From positions 3,906,001-3,970,000 of the forward strand of contig NC_092408.1 of NCBI RefSeq assembly GCF_009017415.1: a DNA stretch of 64,000 nucleotides, in the 5' to 3' direction. Made by a program: the position numbers and the translations under genes. This DNA is from Aspergillus flavus (lineage: Eukaryota; Ascomycota; Eurotiomycetes; Eurotiales; Aspergillaceae). Below the pieces are notes generated by a model that saw only the letters and a program-made list of their open reading frames with translations, did no database searches and was not told the DNA's origin. Every line of letters starts with the position of its first letter. The stretch's first letter is position 1. Positions 23,127-34,789 of this stretch are shown piece after piece.

Positions 23127-24649
23127 ATGCCGGGCCTCAAACACTCCAATGTGATCATCATCCACCCCGATCTGGGCATCGGCGGTGCCGAGCGTCTTAT
23201 CATCGACGTGGCGCTTGCGCTCCAAAACCGCGGCCACAAAGTAACGATCTACACCTCGCACCGCGACAAATCACACTGTTTCGAAGAAGCGCGCGATGGT
23301 ACCCTCGACGTTAAAGTGCGGGGCAACACGATATTCCCAGCGCACGTATTCCGACGATTCCATGTATTGATGGCGATCTTAAGACAGTTACATCTCACCA
23401 TTTCAGTCCTGGGAGAGACATCTCGTGCTTCCGATACGAACGAGAAAAGCAAAGAGAGCGAGGTATTAGAAGATGACATCTTCATCGTCGACCAAGTCCC
23501 CGCCTGCGTACCCTTTCTAAAGACGTTTGCGCGCCAACGACAGCGGATCCTCTTCTATTGTCACTTCCCGGACCAGTTACTTGCGTTTCGGGGCGAGGCC
23601 GGGTCGCTCTTGAGTTTTGTGAAGACTCTTTATCGGTACCCGTTTGATTGGTTTGAGGGGTGGGCTATGAGTGCTTCTGATAAGGTTGTTGCGAATTCGA
23701 GGTTTACGAGGGGTGTTGTGAAGGAGGTTTTTGGGGGTGAGAAGCTTGGCGATGTTAGTGTTGTTTATCCGTGTGTTGATACGGAGGTTGCGGCTTTGAG
23801 GGATCCGGTGGTTGTGAAGGATGGGGAGACGTTGTGGGGTGGGAAGAAGATCCTTTTGAGTATTAATCGGTTTGAGAGGAAGAAGGATATGGCGCTTGCT
23901 ATTCGGGCGTATCATGGGTTGGGGGCGGAGAAGAGGAGAGGGACTAGGTTGGTTATTGCTGGTGTGTCTTTGTTTTTGTTCTCTTCCTTTTGTTTTTCTT
24001 GATGTTGGGTGTGATGTGTTTGGCTGACGATGGTGCTATAGGTGGTTATGATAACCGGGTCCAGGAGAATGTGCAATATCATCGGGAACTGGACGAGCTT
24101 GCTACTAGTCTGGGGTTGCAGACTGCTACGTCTAAGACGGTTATCTCGGCATTGTCTGTTCCGGATTCCATTGATGTGTTGTTTTTGTTGTCCGTGCCCT
24201 CTGCGTTCCGAGATATGCTACTCGAGCATGCGAATTTGCTTCTTTACACGCCTATCAATGAGCACTTTGGCATTGTGCCTGTCGAGGCGATGCGCGCTGG
24301 AATCCCCGTCCTGGCGTCGAATACCGGCGGCCCGTTGGAGACAATCGTCGAGGGCGAAACGGGGTGGCTCCGCGACGCGAAGAAAGACGCCGACTGGACG
24401 GCGGTCATGGATAAGGTGCTCTACGGAATGGACCAGAAGGAGTTCGACAGGATGTCCATCGCCGCGAAAGAGCGAGTGGAGCGGGAATTCTCCCTAACGG
24501 CCATGGGTGACCGACTGGAGGCGGAGATCTCGGACATGCTCGCGCGCGAGAGACGTCCGTTCGCCGGACTCCAGCAGATCCTCGTCCTTTTGGCCCTGTC
24601 CGGAGTCACGCTCTCACTGCTTGCTGCTTTTGCCCTGAAGATGATCTGA
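23127..24649 (+). CDS. alg2: Alpha-1,3/1,6-mannosyltransferase Alg2
   Basis: GT4-family glycosyltransferase that adds the second and third mannoses (alpha-1,3 and alpha-1,6) to dolichol-PP-GlcNAc2Man on the cytosolic face of the ER, an essential step of N-glycan assembly. Exons 23127-23961 and 24042-24649, 480 residues, matching the family length. The start (MPGLKHSNVIIIHPDLGIGGAERL) is the conserved Alg2 opening with the GGAE donor loop. The C-terminal half holds EHFGIVPVEAMRAG, the E-x7-E motif of retaining GT4 enzymes, then NTGGPLET. A hydrophobic C-terminal helix (about 455-480) would anchor it. Third codon positions flip from C-rich to G/T-rich at about 23580 and back near 24230. The next gene begins only about 260 bases downstream on the same strand. 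Confidence 0.96.
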
Positions 24650-24906
24650 GTGTTGTTGCTGATAATACCCCCGCGTCTCTTACCTTCTTGTACAGTATAA
24701 TACACACTATGCAATACAATACCCTCAATCATTCAATGAATCCAAAAGTTATAACTATAAAATCCACCGTTATCACCACGTGACCTCGCGCATCCTACGC
24801 GACACACGTGCATATGTACAGTACATATCAATCCTTATCAACGACAAAAGCTCCCCCAAAAAAACAACCACTTCCTCATCCCCAAAAAGGAAGACAAGAT
24901 CCTATA

Positions 24907-26992
24907 ATGCCAGAGGTAATAAACCTCCTCTCCTCAACACCACCCCCTCCACCCCCCTCCTACCAACCCCGTCGTCCCTCCCTCCCCTCATCCCCAATCC
25001 CCCCACCACCCCGACCATTCACCCTCCCAATCCTCTCCTCAGACTGGGACCTCCCCGAATCAACCTACAACAATGACGACCACAACAACGACAACAATAA
25101 CAATCCCCCAAAACGACCCCGTCTAAGCGAAGAGCTCCCCAGTCCTGACAAACCGCCCTCGCCGAAACTGACACATATCCCGGCGTCGAGGAACCCGCTG
25201 TTTCTTTTCTCGGATGATATTTTGCCTTCGTCGGATGGGATACGGCCTTGTGGGGGTGGGAGGGAGGAGGAGGATCCGATTGTTTTTACTTCTTCGGCGC
25301 CGGGGAGGGAGAATGAGACTGGGGTTAGGGGAGGTGTAGTGAGGGAGGGGGGAGGGTGTGGGGTGGATACGATTACGATTGATGATGATGATGACTATGA
25401 TCTTGTGAGTTGTAATGGGAATGGGAATAAGAACGTGATTCGGAATGGAGGTGCTGGTAGGGGCAACATGCGCGATCAGATCGAGGGGTTTAGTGATGAT
25501 ATTGCGATGTCGGATTTGAATGAGCTGCTTGGGGTGGATGCTACGACGAATAAGCGGCCTGGGTTATCGAGTCGGACGGCGAGTTTGTTGGCGAGTCTTG
25601 ATCGGTCGAAGTCCGGGCCTTCTGGCGGGGTGTCGTCAGGTCGGAGGGGGCGTGTTGATGTGGAAGAGGAGGTGGATGAAGTGGAGGAAGTGGTTCCGTC
25701 TCGGAAGACTAAGGCGCCACGGAGGACGGCTACGAAGGCTACGAGTGCGGATAAGGAGGCCAAGGCGCGGGAGAGAGAGGCGATGAAGGCGCAGCGCGAG
25801 CGGGAGAAGCAGCTAGAGAAGGAGCGGAAGCAGAAGGCCAAGGAGGAGAAAGCGCGGGAGAAACAACTTGCGGCCGATCTCGCGGAGGTGAATAAGCTGA
25901 AGGTGGATAAGAAGGAGTCCACGCCGGAGATGATCATCGATCTTGCGAGGGAATTCGAGGGATTGAGCGTGGGCAATCAGACGGTCGAGTTTATGAAACG
26001 GCTCAAGGTCGAGCAGAAGTTTTTCGACAGCGAGATTCCTAATGTTGTGAAATGGCGACGGAAGGTCATGGCTAAGTACAACGATACCCTAGGCCACTGG
26101 GAACCATGTGCACTTCATATCCGCGAAGAAGAACACGTTCTTGTTCTCGTAACTGCGCAAGAGTTCGTCGACATGGTGATAGACACCTCATCCAACACAA
26201 ACGACCTCGACCACCACGTCCACCGACTCAAATCTGCCTACGCCAACTGCAAACCAATCTATCTAATCGAAGGCCTCACAGCCTGGATGCGCAAGAAGAA
26301 CAACTCCCGAAACAGAGCCTACCAAGCTGAAGTCCGCCGCCAATACTCCCAATCCCAAACCCAAGACCAACCCACCACCACCACTTCCCGCCGTAAGAAA
26401 ACAACAACAGTCAACAAACCCGAAACCGCACCCCCAGTATCCGACGACATAATTGAAGACGCCCTCCTCTCCCTCCAAGTCACGCACTCCTGTCTCATCC
26501 ACCACACCAACGCACCCCCCGAATCAGCTGAATGGATCAAAAACTTCACAGAACACCTCTCGACCGTCCCCTATCGCCGCGAAAGAATGGAAGGCAATGA
26601 CTCCGCCTTCTGCATGGACGGAGGCCAAGTCAAACCTGGCGAAAACAAATCCGATACCTTTATCAAAATGCTCCAGGAAGTGAACCGTGTCACGGCGTCC
26701 ATGGCATATGGCATTGCGACTCAATACCCAAGTGCCGTCGATCTAGTCCGCGGAATGCGAAGACATGGTCCGGCCATGTTGGAGGATGTAAAGGTATGCT
26801 ATAACGTTACCTGACCTTAACTTCAAGTCATATCAAACCAAATACCACATGCCTGTTGAGACAAGCTAACTGTTCATACAGAAATCCGCAAATAGAAACG
26901 GTGCACTAACGGATTCCCGTATCGGACCGGCGGCAAGTAAACGCCTCTACAAGGTCTTTATGGGTCTAGATCCATCTGCAACTGATATTTGA
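24907..26992 (+). CDS. eme1: Crossover junction endonuclease subunit Eme1/Mms4-like
   Basis: Non-catalytic partner of Mus81 in the structure-selective nuclease that cuts stalled forks and recombination intermediates in the nucleus. Exons 24907-26793 and 26882-26992, 665 residues. The start MPEVINLLSSTPP is the common fungal Eme1 opening; residues 1-290 are Pro-rich then Asp/Gly-rich and disordered; about 290-340 is a highly charged Lys/Glu/Arg helix; about 350-600 is the degenerate ERCC4-type nuclease fold (VVKWRRKVMAKYN.., PIYLIEGLTAWMRKKN); the end (ASMAYGIATQYPSAVDLVRGM.. SKRLYKVFMGLDPS) resembles the helix-hairpin-helix tail. The catalytic ERKxxxD of Mus81 is absent, as expected for Eme1. 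An in-frame extension upstream starts at GTG/ATG 24808/24814 but is less likely. Codon composition alternates in blocks. Confidence 0.88.
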
Positions 26993-27392
26993 ACACAGTT
27001 TATATGGTAGGTAGGTTGGATTATTTTGGTGAGGATACTTTGTATATGGTATCTTGGTATCTTTTATTGGTCATTATTTTGCTTTATTCTGGGGTATTGG
27101 AGTATATGGTGTCTCAGAGGGGTTGGGGCTTCTTACTTATCTGTTAGGTGGGATATTTCGTTCCATACGCTCGTATTATGTATAAAATTTCGGGAACATG
27201 TATATGTCGCATAGTTCAACTATGCGGATGGAACCAATGATAATGAATTCAAGAATAGATACCATAAACTAAGCTGCCAATTTCGCCTTGTCTGCCTGCC
27301 TGAAAATGAACCATGTAGAATAAACTACCCAATGTACGCCTCTATCCGGTACTGCATCCTGATGGAACTATATAAGAGTGAACACACGCAAC
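26993..27392. other. Convergent intergenic region eme1 / MCH1-like gene
   Basis: 400 bases between two 3' ends. No gene-like frame; presumably carries both transcription ends. Confidence 0.5.
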
Positions 27393-29361
27393 TCAAACAG
27401 AAACGCCCCTGCGTTTCCAAGATCTCCAAGCGACACTCCACACGGCAATAGCCACCCATACGCTCAGCGCACATCCCAAGGCCCAGTAGCCAAAGCATTT
27501 CCAGCCGTGGCACTGGCCGTCCGTTGAGCCATTGCCTCCATCTGTGGCGTCTTGGTAAAAGCGGGAGTAGATGAGGCCCCACAGTGCAGCGCCTGCTGCC
27601 GGGAACATGGCAACGATACCCCAGTTCGTGCCGAAGTTCTCAACACCCCAGACAACGGAGATGATGATGGGGCAGAGGGAGAACGCGCTCCCGTAACCGA
27701 AGCCGATAAGGCCTGTGGTTATATGGGACAATTCCGGGTGCTGGACCGGAAAGGGAGATGCGAGGAGAAGATAGCCAAGTGAGAGGAGAACAGCGGATGG
27801 GAGGAGGAATGTTAATCGAGATAACGTAACTCGCTTTGAGCCTGACGGTGAGCTGGGACGCACGGCTTCTGAGTTAGTTGGGAAAAGATGCGTTGCCGGG
27901 GGGGCGAAGAAGTCCGACAGGGATCCTGTGAGGAGTCGGGCAATTGTTGAAGTGAGCGCAATAGTTGTCACATGTGTAGATGGTTTGCCGGCAGGAGAAG
28001 GAGCATTGGAGGAGCTTGACTCTGGGCCCAGAGCTCCGACCACAGTACCCAGCTAGGAAGGTCAGCAAATCATTGTATAATGGCAATGTGTGAAATGTCA
28101 CTTACGTTGTTGATGTATGCTTCTCCTGGTCCAGTAACCAAGAAGAAGCCCAAGGCAAGCCACCACATCGTATGATCCTTAAGGAACACCTTTGTTTCCC
28201 AATTCAATAGCCAGTTTTTCTTCCTACGTTCCTCCTCCTCTCTCTCTTTCTCAAGCCTTGCTGCTTCCCTCTCTTCCTCAGTTTGGGTCAGTGATAGCGT
28301 TCGTTCTTCGTCGTCTGCATTGTCAGACTGCGAGAATGTTCCATACGCAGCTCTAACCTCGCTTCTCGACCGGAAGAACTCGCTCTCTTCCAACAGGCCA
28401 CTCCTCTCAAGTTCTTCGACTGCCTCATCAATATATTTCTCCTCATCCTCATCCACAATTCGTAATCCAAAAGTCCCAATTACACCTATACCAAAAAGCA
28501 GTGCGGCAAGGAAAATGAAATATCGGAAGACGTCTACATCGCCATGGCTGCCATCTTCTAACCGTTCATACAAAAGGTAAGTACCCACTTGACTCTGCCA
28601 CATACCACTAAGGCCAAAAGCAGCTATAGGTATGGCAAGCATAATTCCTTTGTGCTTGCCCCTGCCAAAGTTTTTGGCGCAAGTCGTGACGGCGGCCAGG
28701 TACATGCAGCTTGTGGCGGTCCCGACGCACACGAAAGCCACTACCATCACCCAGAAAGGGTATCCATTTCCACCTGCATCCGGAGGTGGACCGTTCTTGT
28801 ACACGATTGCAGCTAAAAGGTAGCCTATTCCGAAGACCGTGCCAGAAAACAAAGCCAGGGGCGAAGGGGTATACCGGTCACAGAGGTATCCAAAGATTGA
28901 AACGGGTAGATACATCGACACACCAGCAGCAATCGATACAGCGTTAACTCGGAGTTGAGTGTAATGAAGACGGGTGAGAAACAAGGGGCCGTAAAGGGAG
29001 AACGCAGTGATGCTGCCAGCTCCTAGGCTGCATCATTTTGTTAGCAAGGACAGTTAGGGCGGGATGTAGCGAGATCTTGATATCGGACTCACCAGGTTAC
29101 TATCCCCAAGGCAAAGCTACATATCCGTACCACTTCTTTAGCCAGCCTGCGGCGATCCCTTTCGACTATTTCTTCAACAACATCATTCAAGAGACCGTCT
29201 TCACCGTCACTATAACGGCGTGCGGAGATCCTGGATTCCGGTCGTGAGTGTAGATCTCTACCCTCTGTGTCTCCACCAGAGTCGTAGATAGCCAGTAATG
29301 GACGGTTTGTGTCAAAGTCTCGTTTATCAATAGAGGAGTCTCGGCCATTGGATGGGGGCAT
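27393..29361 (-). CDS. mch1: MCH1-like major facilitator (nodulin-like) transporter
   Basis: MFS protein of the Mch1 type (fungal vacuolar/plasma membrane monocarboxylate-porter homologue, transport substrate not firmly known). Exons 29093-29361, 28106-29027 and 27393-28052, 616 residues. The first ~80 residues are a cytosolic tail rich in Asp/Arg/Ser; TM helices begin at SFALGIVTCLGAGSITAFSLYGPLF, a junction made by splicing exons 1 and 2. A long, highly charged central loop (about 265-355, many Glu/Arg) separates the two six-helix halves, as in Mch1. The C-terminal half has GTVVGALGPE and FGYGSAFSLCPIIISVVWG. The gene is convergent with eme1. TATA-like element at 29431-29440. Confidence 0.85.
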
Positions 29362-30579
29362 TTTGTCTTCGGTCTGGCTAGTGGAGAGAAGCTAAAGATA
29401 CTGACTTTCGTACAGAAAAAACTTTCAAGGAATATATATATGCCTATCCGAGCTGGACAAGCTAGGGTCCAGTACACTGTTCCTGTGAGCAATTGAGCAG
29501 GCAGCTGGGGGAATCAGTTGACTGAGCTCCGAGGTTCAGATCCGCTACGTCACCGGGAGGTTTAAGGAAAGGGCATGTTGATGAGAACGAAATTTCCAAA
29601 AGAGTTATACAGTATAAACTCGAGATGAAAGATAGCCACCTACAGACACGAGATACAAGATAGACAGGCGGACCTATGGAATGAGAGGTAAGGGGATGAG
29701 GAGAAAGAGTCATGCATCATCTGCTGGTGATTACACCGCTTATCGCCGATTGCACGTGACGCGTGCTTATCAGTCAGTCAATATCCCCCTTTTAGGCAAC
29801 TCCCTCGGCTGACTTGCGTTGCCTTGCTACCTGCGATGCTACTTGGGCCTGGTCACAAAACATGTATGATTATGAAATTCTTGTCTAAAGCCTCCCACCA
29901 TTTATGTACATTAACATACTTCTGGAACGTCAACCCCATAACTCAACATGGAAAAAGGTCCAGGGAATCGGACAAGTTCCCGGGAGGTATAATCGACAAA
30001 ACATGTCCGAAATAGAAACAAAACCTAGAGAGAGCAAAAAAGAAAAAAAGGGAAAACGAAAAGGAAAAAAGGAAGAATAAACAAATAGATAAAGGGCAAT
30101 TTCATACACGCCGTCAGAATGGAATCGCTCTCGCACAAAAGACCTTCTATGATGCTCCAGGCATGTATAGACAAGGGCTCTGAAGTGAGCATTGTGCCAT
30201 GATGAATCGTCAGTATCGTATTATCGGTTGTCGAAAGACGCCTCCACCGCATCCCCCGGATGGGTCGTTAAAACGTCGTCAACATCATTGGACGTGCGTA
30301 GGGAAGAAACGAACAGAAACAAGTGGAACAATAACGCCTGGTCCATTGCCATGCAATTTTGACGCCGTTTCCCGTTGTTCTCAAATGATTCTTCGATCGA
30401 CTCACTTGAAAGAGAATGCAAAGCCACTAACTCCGAACTGGGAAAGATGAAACAGACTGAATAAAACGGTGAAGAGACAAAAACAAAGATAAAAGAGAAG
30501 AAACCCCAAGAAGTTAAGCAGGGGATACGTAACAACAGCAGGAGCGGGGTAAACAAAACAGTAGGATGTGAGAACAACA
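29362..30579. other. Intergenic region between MCH1-like and kcs1
   Basis: About 1.2 kb: promoter of the MCH1-like gene and the 3' flank of kcs1, both on the minus strand. A purine-rich tract on the plus strand (about 30025-30080, mostly A/G) is pyrimidine-rich on the transcribed-gene strand. No supported frame. Confidence 0.5.
29431..29440 (-). promoter_or_regulatory. TATA-like box of the MCH1-like gene
   Basis: An alternating AT run (TATATATATT on the minus strand) lies about 70 bases before the MCH1-like start codon, a usual TATA position. Confidence 0.4.
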
Positions 30580-33500
30580 CTAATAGCTGACTTCGCCTGG
30601 ATCGCTTTCCATCACCCCTTCATCCCAATAGCGATCGGACAAATCCTCTTGGCCAGACACCTGGGATCTTAGAGCAATGGTCTCGCCCTCTCCTCGTTCA
30701 ATATATTCATCCTGGGTGAGCTCCCTCAAGATACGCTGAAAGTACATTCTGAGGGACCGTAGACCACGCAGATAACCGCGATCGATATCATCCGGATGAT
30801 GCGGGGGGCAAGGCGCATCCGGGGAAAGCTCATCTTCACCAGTGACACAGTTTGCAAAGTCGACAATCTTCAGCTGAACATCAATGTTATTGTGTCCCTC
30901 GTCAGAGGTACGGCGTTGCAATGGAATTCTCTTGTTGTCAACACTCTTGTCGGCCTGTGAAACCTTCTCAAAAGAAGATTGTTCGCCGTCATAAAGGATC
31001 AAAAGACTACTAGCGTAGAGCCGATACCGTTTCAGCTTTCGAATCATATTCTCCAATTTAGACAATTTTTCAAGGATGACAGGGATCTTCTTCGCCACGC
31101 TGGTATAGCTGACACCATCGTAGAGGAACCGGGTGAGAGCGTCCTGGAATTCACGCCCTGATTTCAGATCCCTGCCGAAGTACTTGTCTTCGAATGTATA
31201 TTCCTGCTTTTTCACATTCCAAGATTGCATGCCGCAGAGCCGGACACCTAGCTGCTGAGAGGTTGTTGACTGGCACTTCCTTCTTTGAGATTTCTTTTTC
31301 TTCTCATTAGCTTCGATTCCATACTGGCGTGTTCCCATTTTGAGATCGAGAACACAAGGTTTGTTCATGCCAGCAGTGAGATCTTCTAACAGCAAAAAAA
31401 ACTGCACACGGTCATCCTTTCGTGTCTGTGCCTCTTTGGGATTGGAAGGAAGGAGGAAGCGGTTGTCCTCTTTCGGTTGAACAAGGATGGAATCTTTCGG
31501 AGGCATATCAGCAGCAGAACCATCCTCGGCTTGTGCTGCACCAGCTATATCGGGGTTCAAGGTTGCAAAGTTGGGCGGTTTCACATTCTGAGGAGCGGAT
31601 GGCACCATTTGAGCATCTGCTTCCATGGAGAATATCTCGTCCTCTCCATCACCGCCATACCCGTCATCTTCAAAGAACATTAGTTCGCCTTCTTTCTTTC
31701 CCGGGCTCATGCTCCGTCGTCTTTGCAAACCACTTCCGGAATGGCGGCGCCTTACCCGGCGAGACCGCGAGACAGAGTTAGAGCGTGGCTGGGGCTCTTC
31801 TATTCGGATTTGTTGAAGGCGGTTATGGGTCGAGTCTAAAGCGGTAGATGCTGACGATGATAAGCCGGGGCCTTCACTTATTTGCTTCGTAATGTCTATA
31901 GCAGCAGACCGTGGTGGTTCATTGGGTACGGATGCATTGCGACGGCTACTAGCGGTGTGATCCTCCGACAAGTTAGCCCTCCTGCGTGTAGCACTATCCG
32001 AGGACATCCTTGGTAACGTGATGTGGCCTCGAGCATGACGCCGGTGATGGTGAATGGCCGGAGGACTGAAGACCTCTCGGAGAACCTGCTCCTGCAGCTT
32101 GCGGTTGACCGTCGTGGCACCCCAGCTAATTTTGGGCTTTTTGGGAGAAGTGAGTGCATCGTCCAGAGATCCATTCTTCAACCTTTGTTCACCAGGCATC
32201 GCCGCAACACCATGAGCGCATCTCTCTCGGCTCATTGTTATACCGTCCGCAGTTTTTGGCCGTTGTGGGCGAGAAAATAAGTCGGCCGGGATAATGTGCC
32301 GGTTATTTTCAAGGATCACCTTAGGAATGATTCCAGTGACTTGTTTCTGACTAAAAATCCGTGGCTGATCCACGGTTTCAGGCGGACGAGAACCGTCGGT
32401 AGTTAGTGAATTGGTCTGCTGGGCGCCATTTGTCTCACCCGTGGCATGTTCGCCATTTGAGATCTCAGTATTCCCCTCTGACGTTAACTTGGAACGCTTC
32501 GGGTTTTTAGAAAAGGTTACGTTCAACACACCGATGTACCTGAAGAAAGAGCACTGATTAGCAAGGCGCCACAGAGGGACTAACGTTGATAGACTCAAAA
32601 CCAGATAAGGGCTGTATTAATATATACCTTGGAAGGAACATGAGCATCTCCGGGTGTCTGCGTTCAATGCGCTCATAGAATTCATTCTCCCGGTTGTTGA
32701 GCTGTTTACACACGGCGCGCCTCGAGAAACGGAAGACGGTCGTATGGCCACCCACCTGATGCCGGTAAGGTTTCAATTCTACCGCGCCCAAAGGGGCATC
32801 TGCACTGTGCTTGCGACCACGGCGTGGAAGGCGTTGACGTTGAGTTGGTGTCGCAGTCGGTGTCATTTCAGCCTCATCAGTTAAACTCGACTCTTCGTCG
32901 CGAGTAGACATGCCACTTTCATCCGCCGAACCAAACTCCGATTCGCAAGTTGAATACTCACTGCTGCGATCGGTGGTAGCGCTCGGGGGCTTTTCAATCA
33001 ACTCTTCTAATTGTGGAGCTTGTCTGTCTTGCAGATCACCATGCAGAATTCTACTATCATTCTTAGATCGAAGAGATATATCCACATGATTGATTTCTTG
33101 CTCATCAGAGACGCTATGTCTCTTGGGCACTAGAACGTGACTACTCTTCGTGGGCGATGGGTCGAATGGCTCTGCACCATGTTGACCATCCGGATAAGAC
33201 TGGACGTGATCAACCTCTTCAGAAACAGTGACGCGTTCATGGGGATAATACACAGCGGATGAGATTTGTTCATCATCTTCGTCTTCATATTGCGCAGAGC
33301 CACGGCGCCGTTCTCGATCTGTATCCGACGAAGGTGAGAGACCGGGGACCTCCTTTGAGAAGTAGTCCCTGCCGCCTTCGGCAAACTGCGTTGGGATGCT
33401 TTTGGAAAACGATGTACCGCGAGCACCGCCTGGAGTTAAATGGAAATTGCGGATCTCCTCAAGTAAGCTGCGAGGCAAGGTTTTATAAGGCTTCCTTACA

Positions 33501-34789
33501 TCGTCGTTCATCGTGCGCTGCGATGTGTCGCCCTCCGGAATCGGGGCGATCACCGGAGCATTGACCATTGACAGATGAGATAAACTTTTCGAGCTTCGAA
33601 GATTAGAATCGTCGGTGGACACCAACAATTGAGGCTGCGACTCAGACAATTCCGGAAGGTGACGAGGTTCAGAGTGGATAGCAGGTTGATGCTTCTCTGA
33701 TGGCTCTAGAGGGTCATCGTGCCGTCGTCCACGGTCCTCCCTTCTTTTACGATCCGGTGAAGTAGTATTTTCTTTGAACAGACCCAGATAATGGCTTGAC
33801 TTACGGCTGCGCACATGAGACGTCGGCTCTGCGTTAGTCAGGTTTGCCTCGATCGAGTGATCTACTCTGCCACGACGACCACGGCTCGAGCTGCGCCCAA
33901 TTCCTAGTTCAGGCGCAGCGTGCGGTGAAGGCTGTTCGAGCTTTGGAAATGACGTCGTTTCCTGCTGCGTCTCCGCAGGCAGATGGTCTAAAGGGACCAC
34001 TGAATGGTGTTGTAGAACAGACGCATCATTGAGAGAGGACGAGATCAGACTGCGGTTGACGGGAGACTCCTCTGGAGACTCAATGCCGGTACCATCCGTG
34101 GTCGTCTTGCGCAGGGGTTGCAAATTCTCCCAGCCCGAGATCTGCGGGCTTCGTTGACCCGTCTCGTGCTGCCTATCCAGGTCTACATCAGGACCGACCG
34201 AAAACAGTGGGGAACGACGAGCCGGGATAGAAGACGGCAATAGTGACGGAGGGAAGGAAGGATTTCTGTGGACGTCAACTTCCATGTGGGAGAGGTTGGC
34301 GATAGTATGACGGGGGAGGACCTTGGAAGAGGGAATTGGAGAAGGAGAAGCGGATGCATTTTCGCCGGCAAGATTCAAACTCGTGGACAGTTCATTGTCT
34401 GTGTCTCCTTCGGGCGGAAGCTGCGGTGAATTACTGAGTTCGTTATCAGAAGGGAGGTAATGGGTAGCAAAGATGCTATCTCTCTCTGACAACTGGGGAC
34501 TGTGGAAGAGGTCAGGGCGGGAGAGCTTTTCGTGGGGGACGGTTGTGGCCCTTTTTAGACCGAAGCCGGCCGACGGTTTTGCCCATTGATGAGCGGTGGG
34601 GGATTCAGCACGGGAAGGAGAAGGAGCTTTTTGGATGCCATGGTGGAGGAGCTGATCCCGGGCGTGGTGGCGCGGCTGCTTGTGATGACGGCGTTCAGGC
34701 CCGTCAGAGCAATCATTTTGGGCAGACGCAACAGGTGTCACCAGGGGTCGAGACCAGGTATTTTCTGATGCAGACGGAGGGCTTGACAT
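30580..34789 (-). CDS. kcs1: Inositol hexakisphosphate kinase Kcs1
   Basis: Inositol polyphosphate kinase family enzyme that makes inositol pyrophosphates (for example 5-PP-IP5 from IP6), signals for phosphate and energy state. Exons 32628-34789 and 30580-32539, 1373 residues. About 690 N-terminal residues are disordered and Ser/Pro/Arg-rich. The catalytic part starts before the intron ([28 protein letters not shown]) and continues with YIGVLNVTF directly after it. A second low-complexity insert (about 740-1060) separates this N-lobe from the substrate-binding signature [14 protein letters not shown] (about 1110, family pattern PxxxDxKxG), then SLLILYDGE (about 1235) and the metal-ligand KIVDFANCV (about 1280). 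All motifs are intact. Start chosen at the first conserved-looking ATG ([16 protein letters not shown]). Confidence 0.95.
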
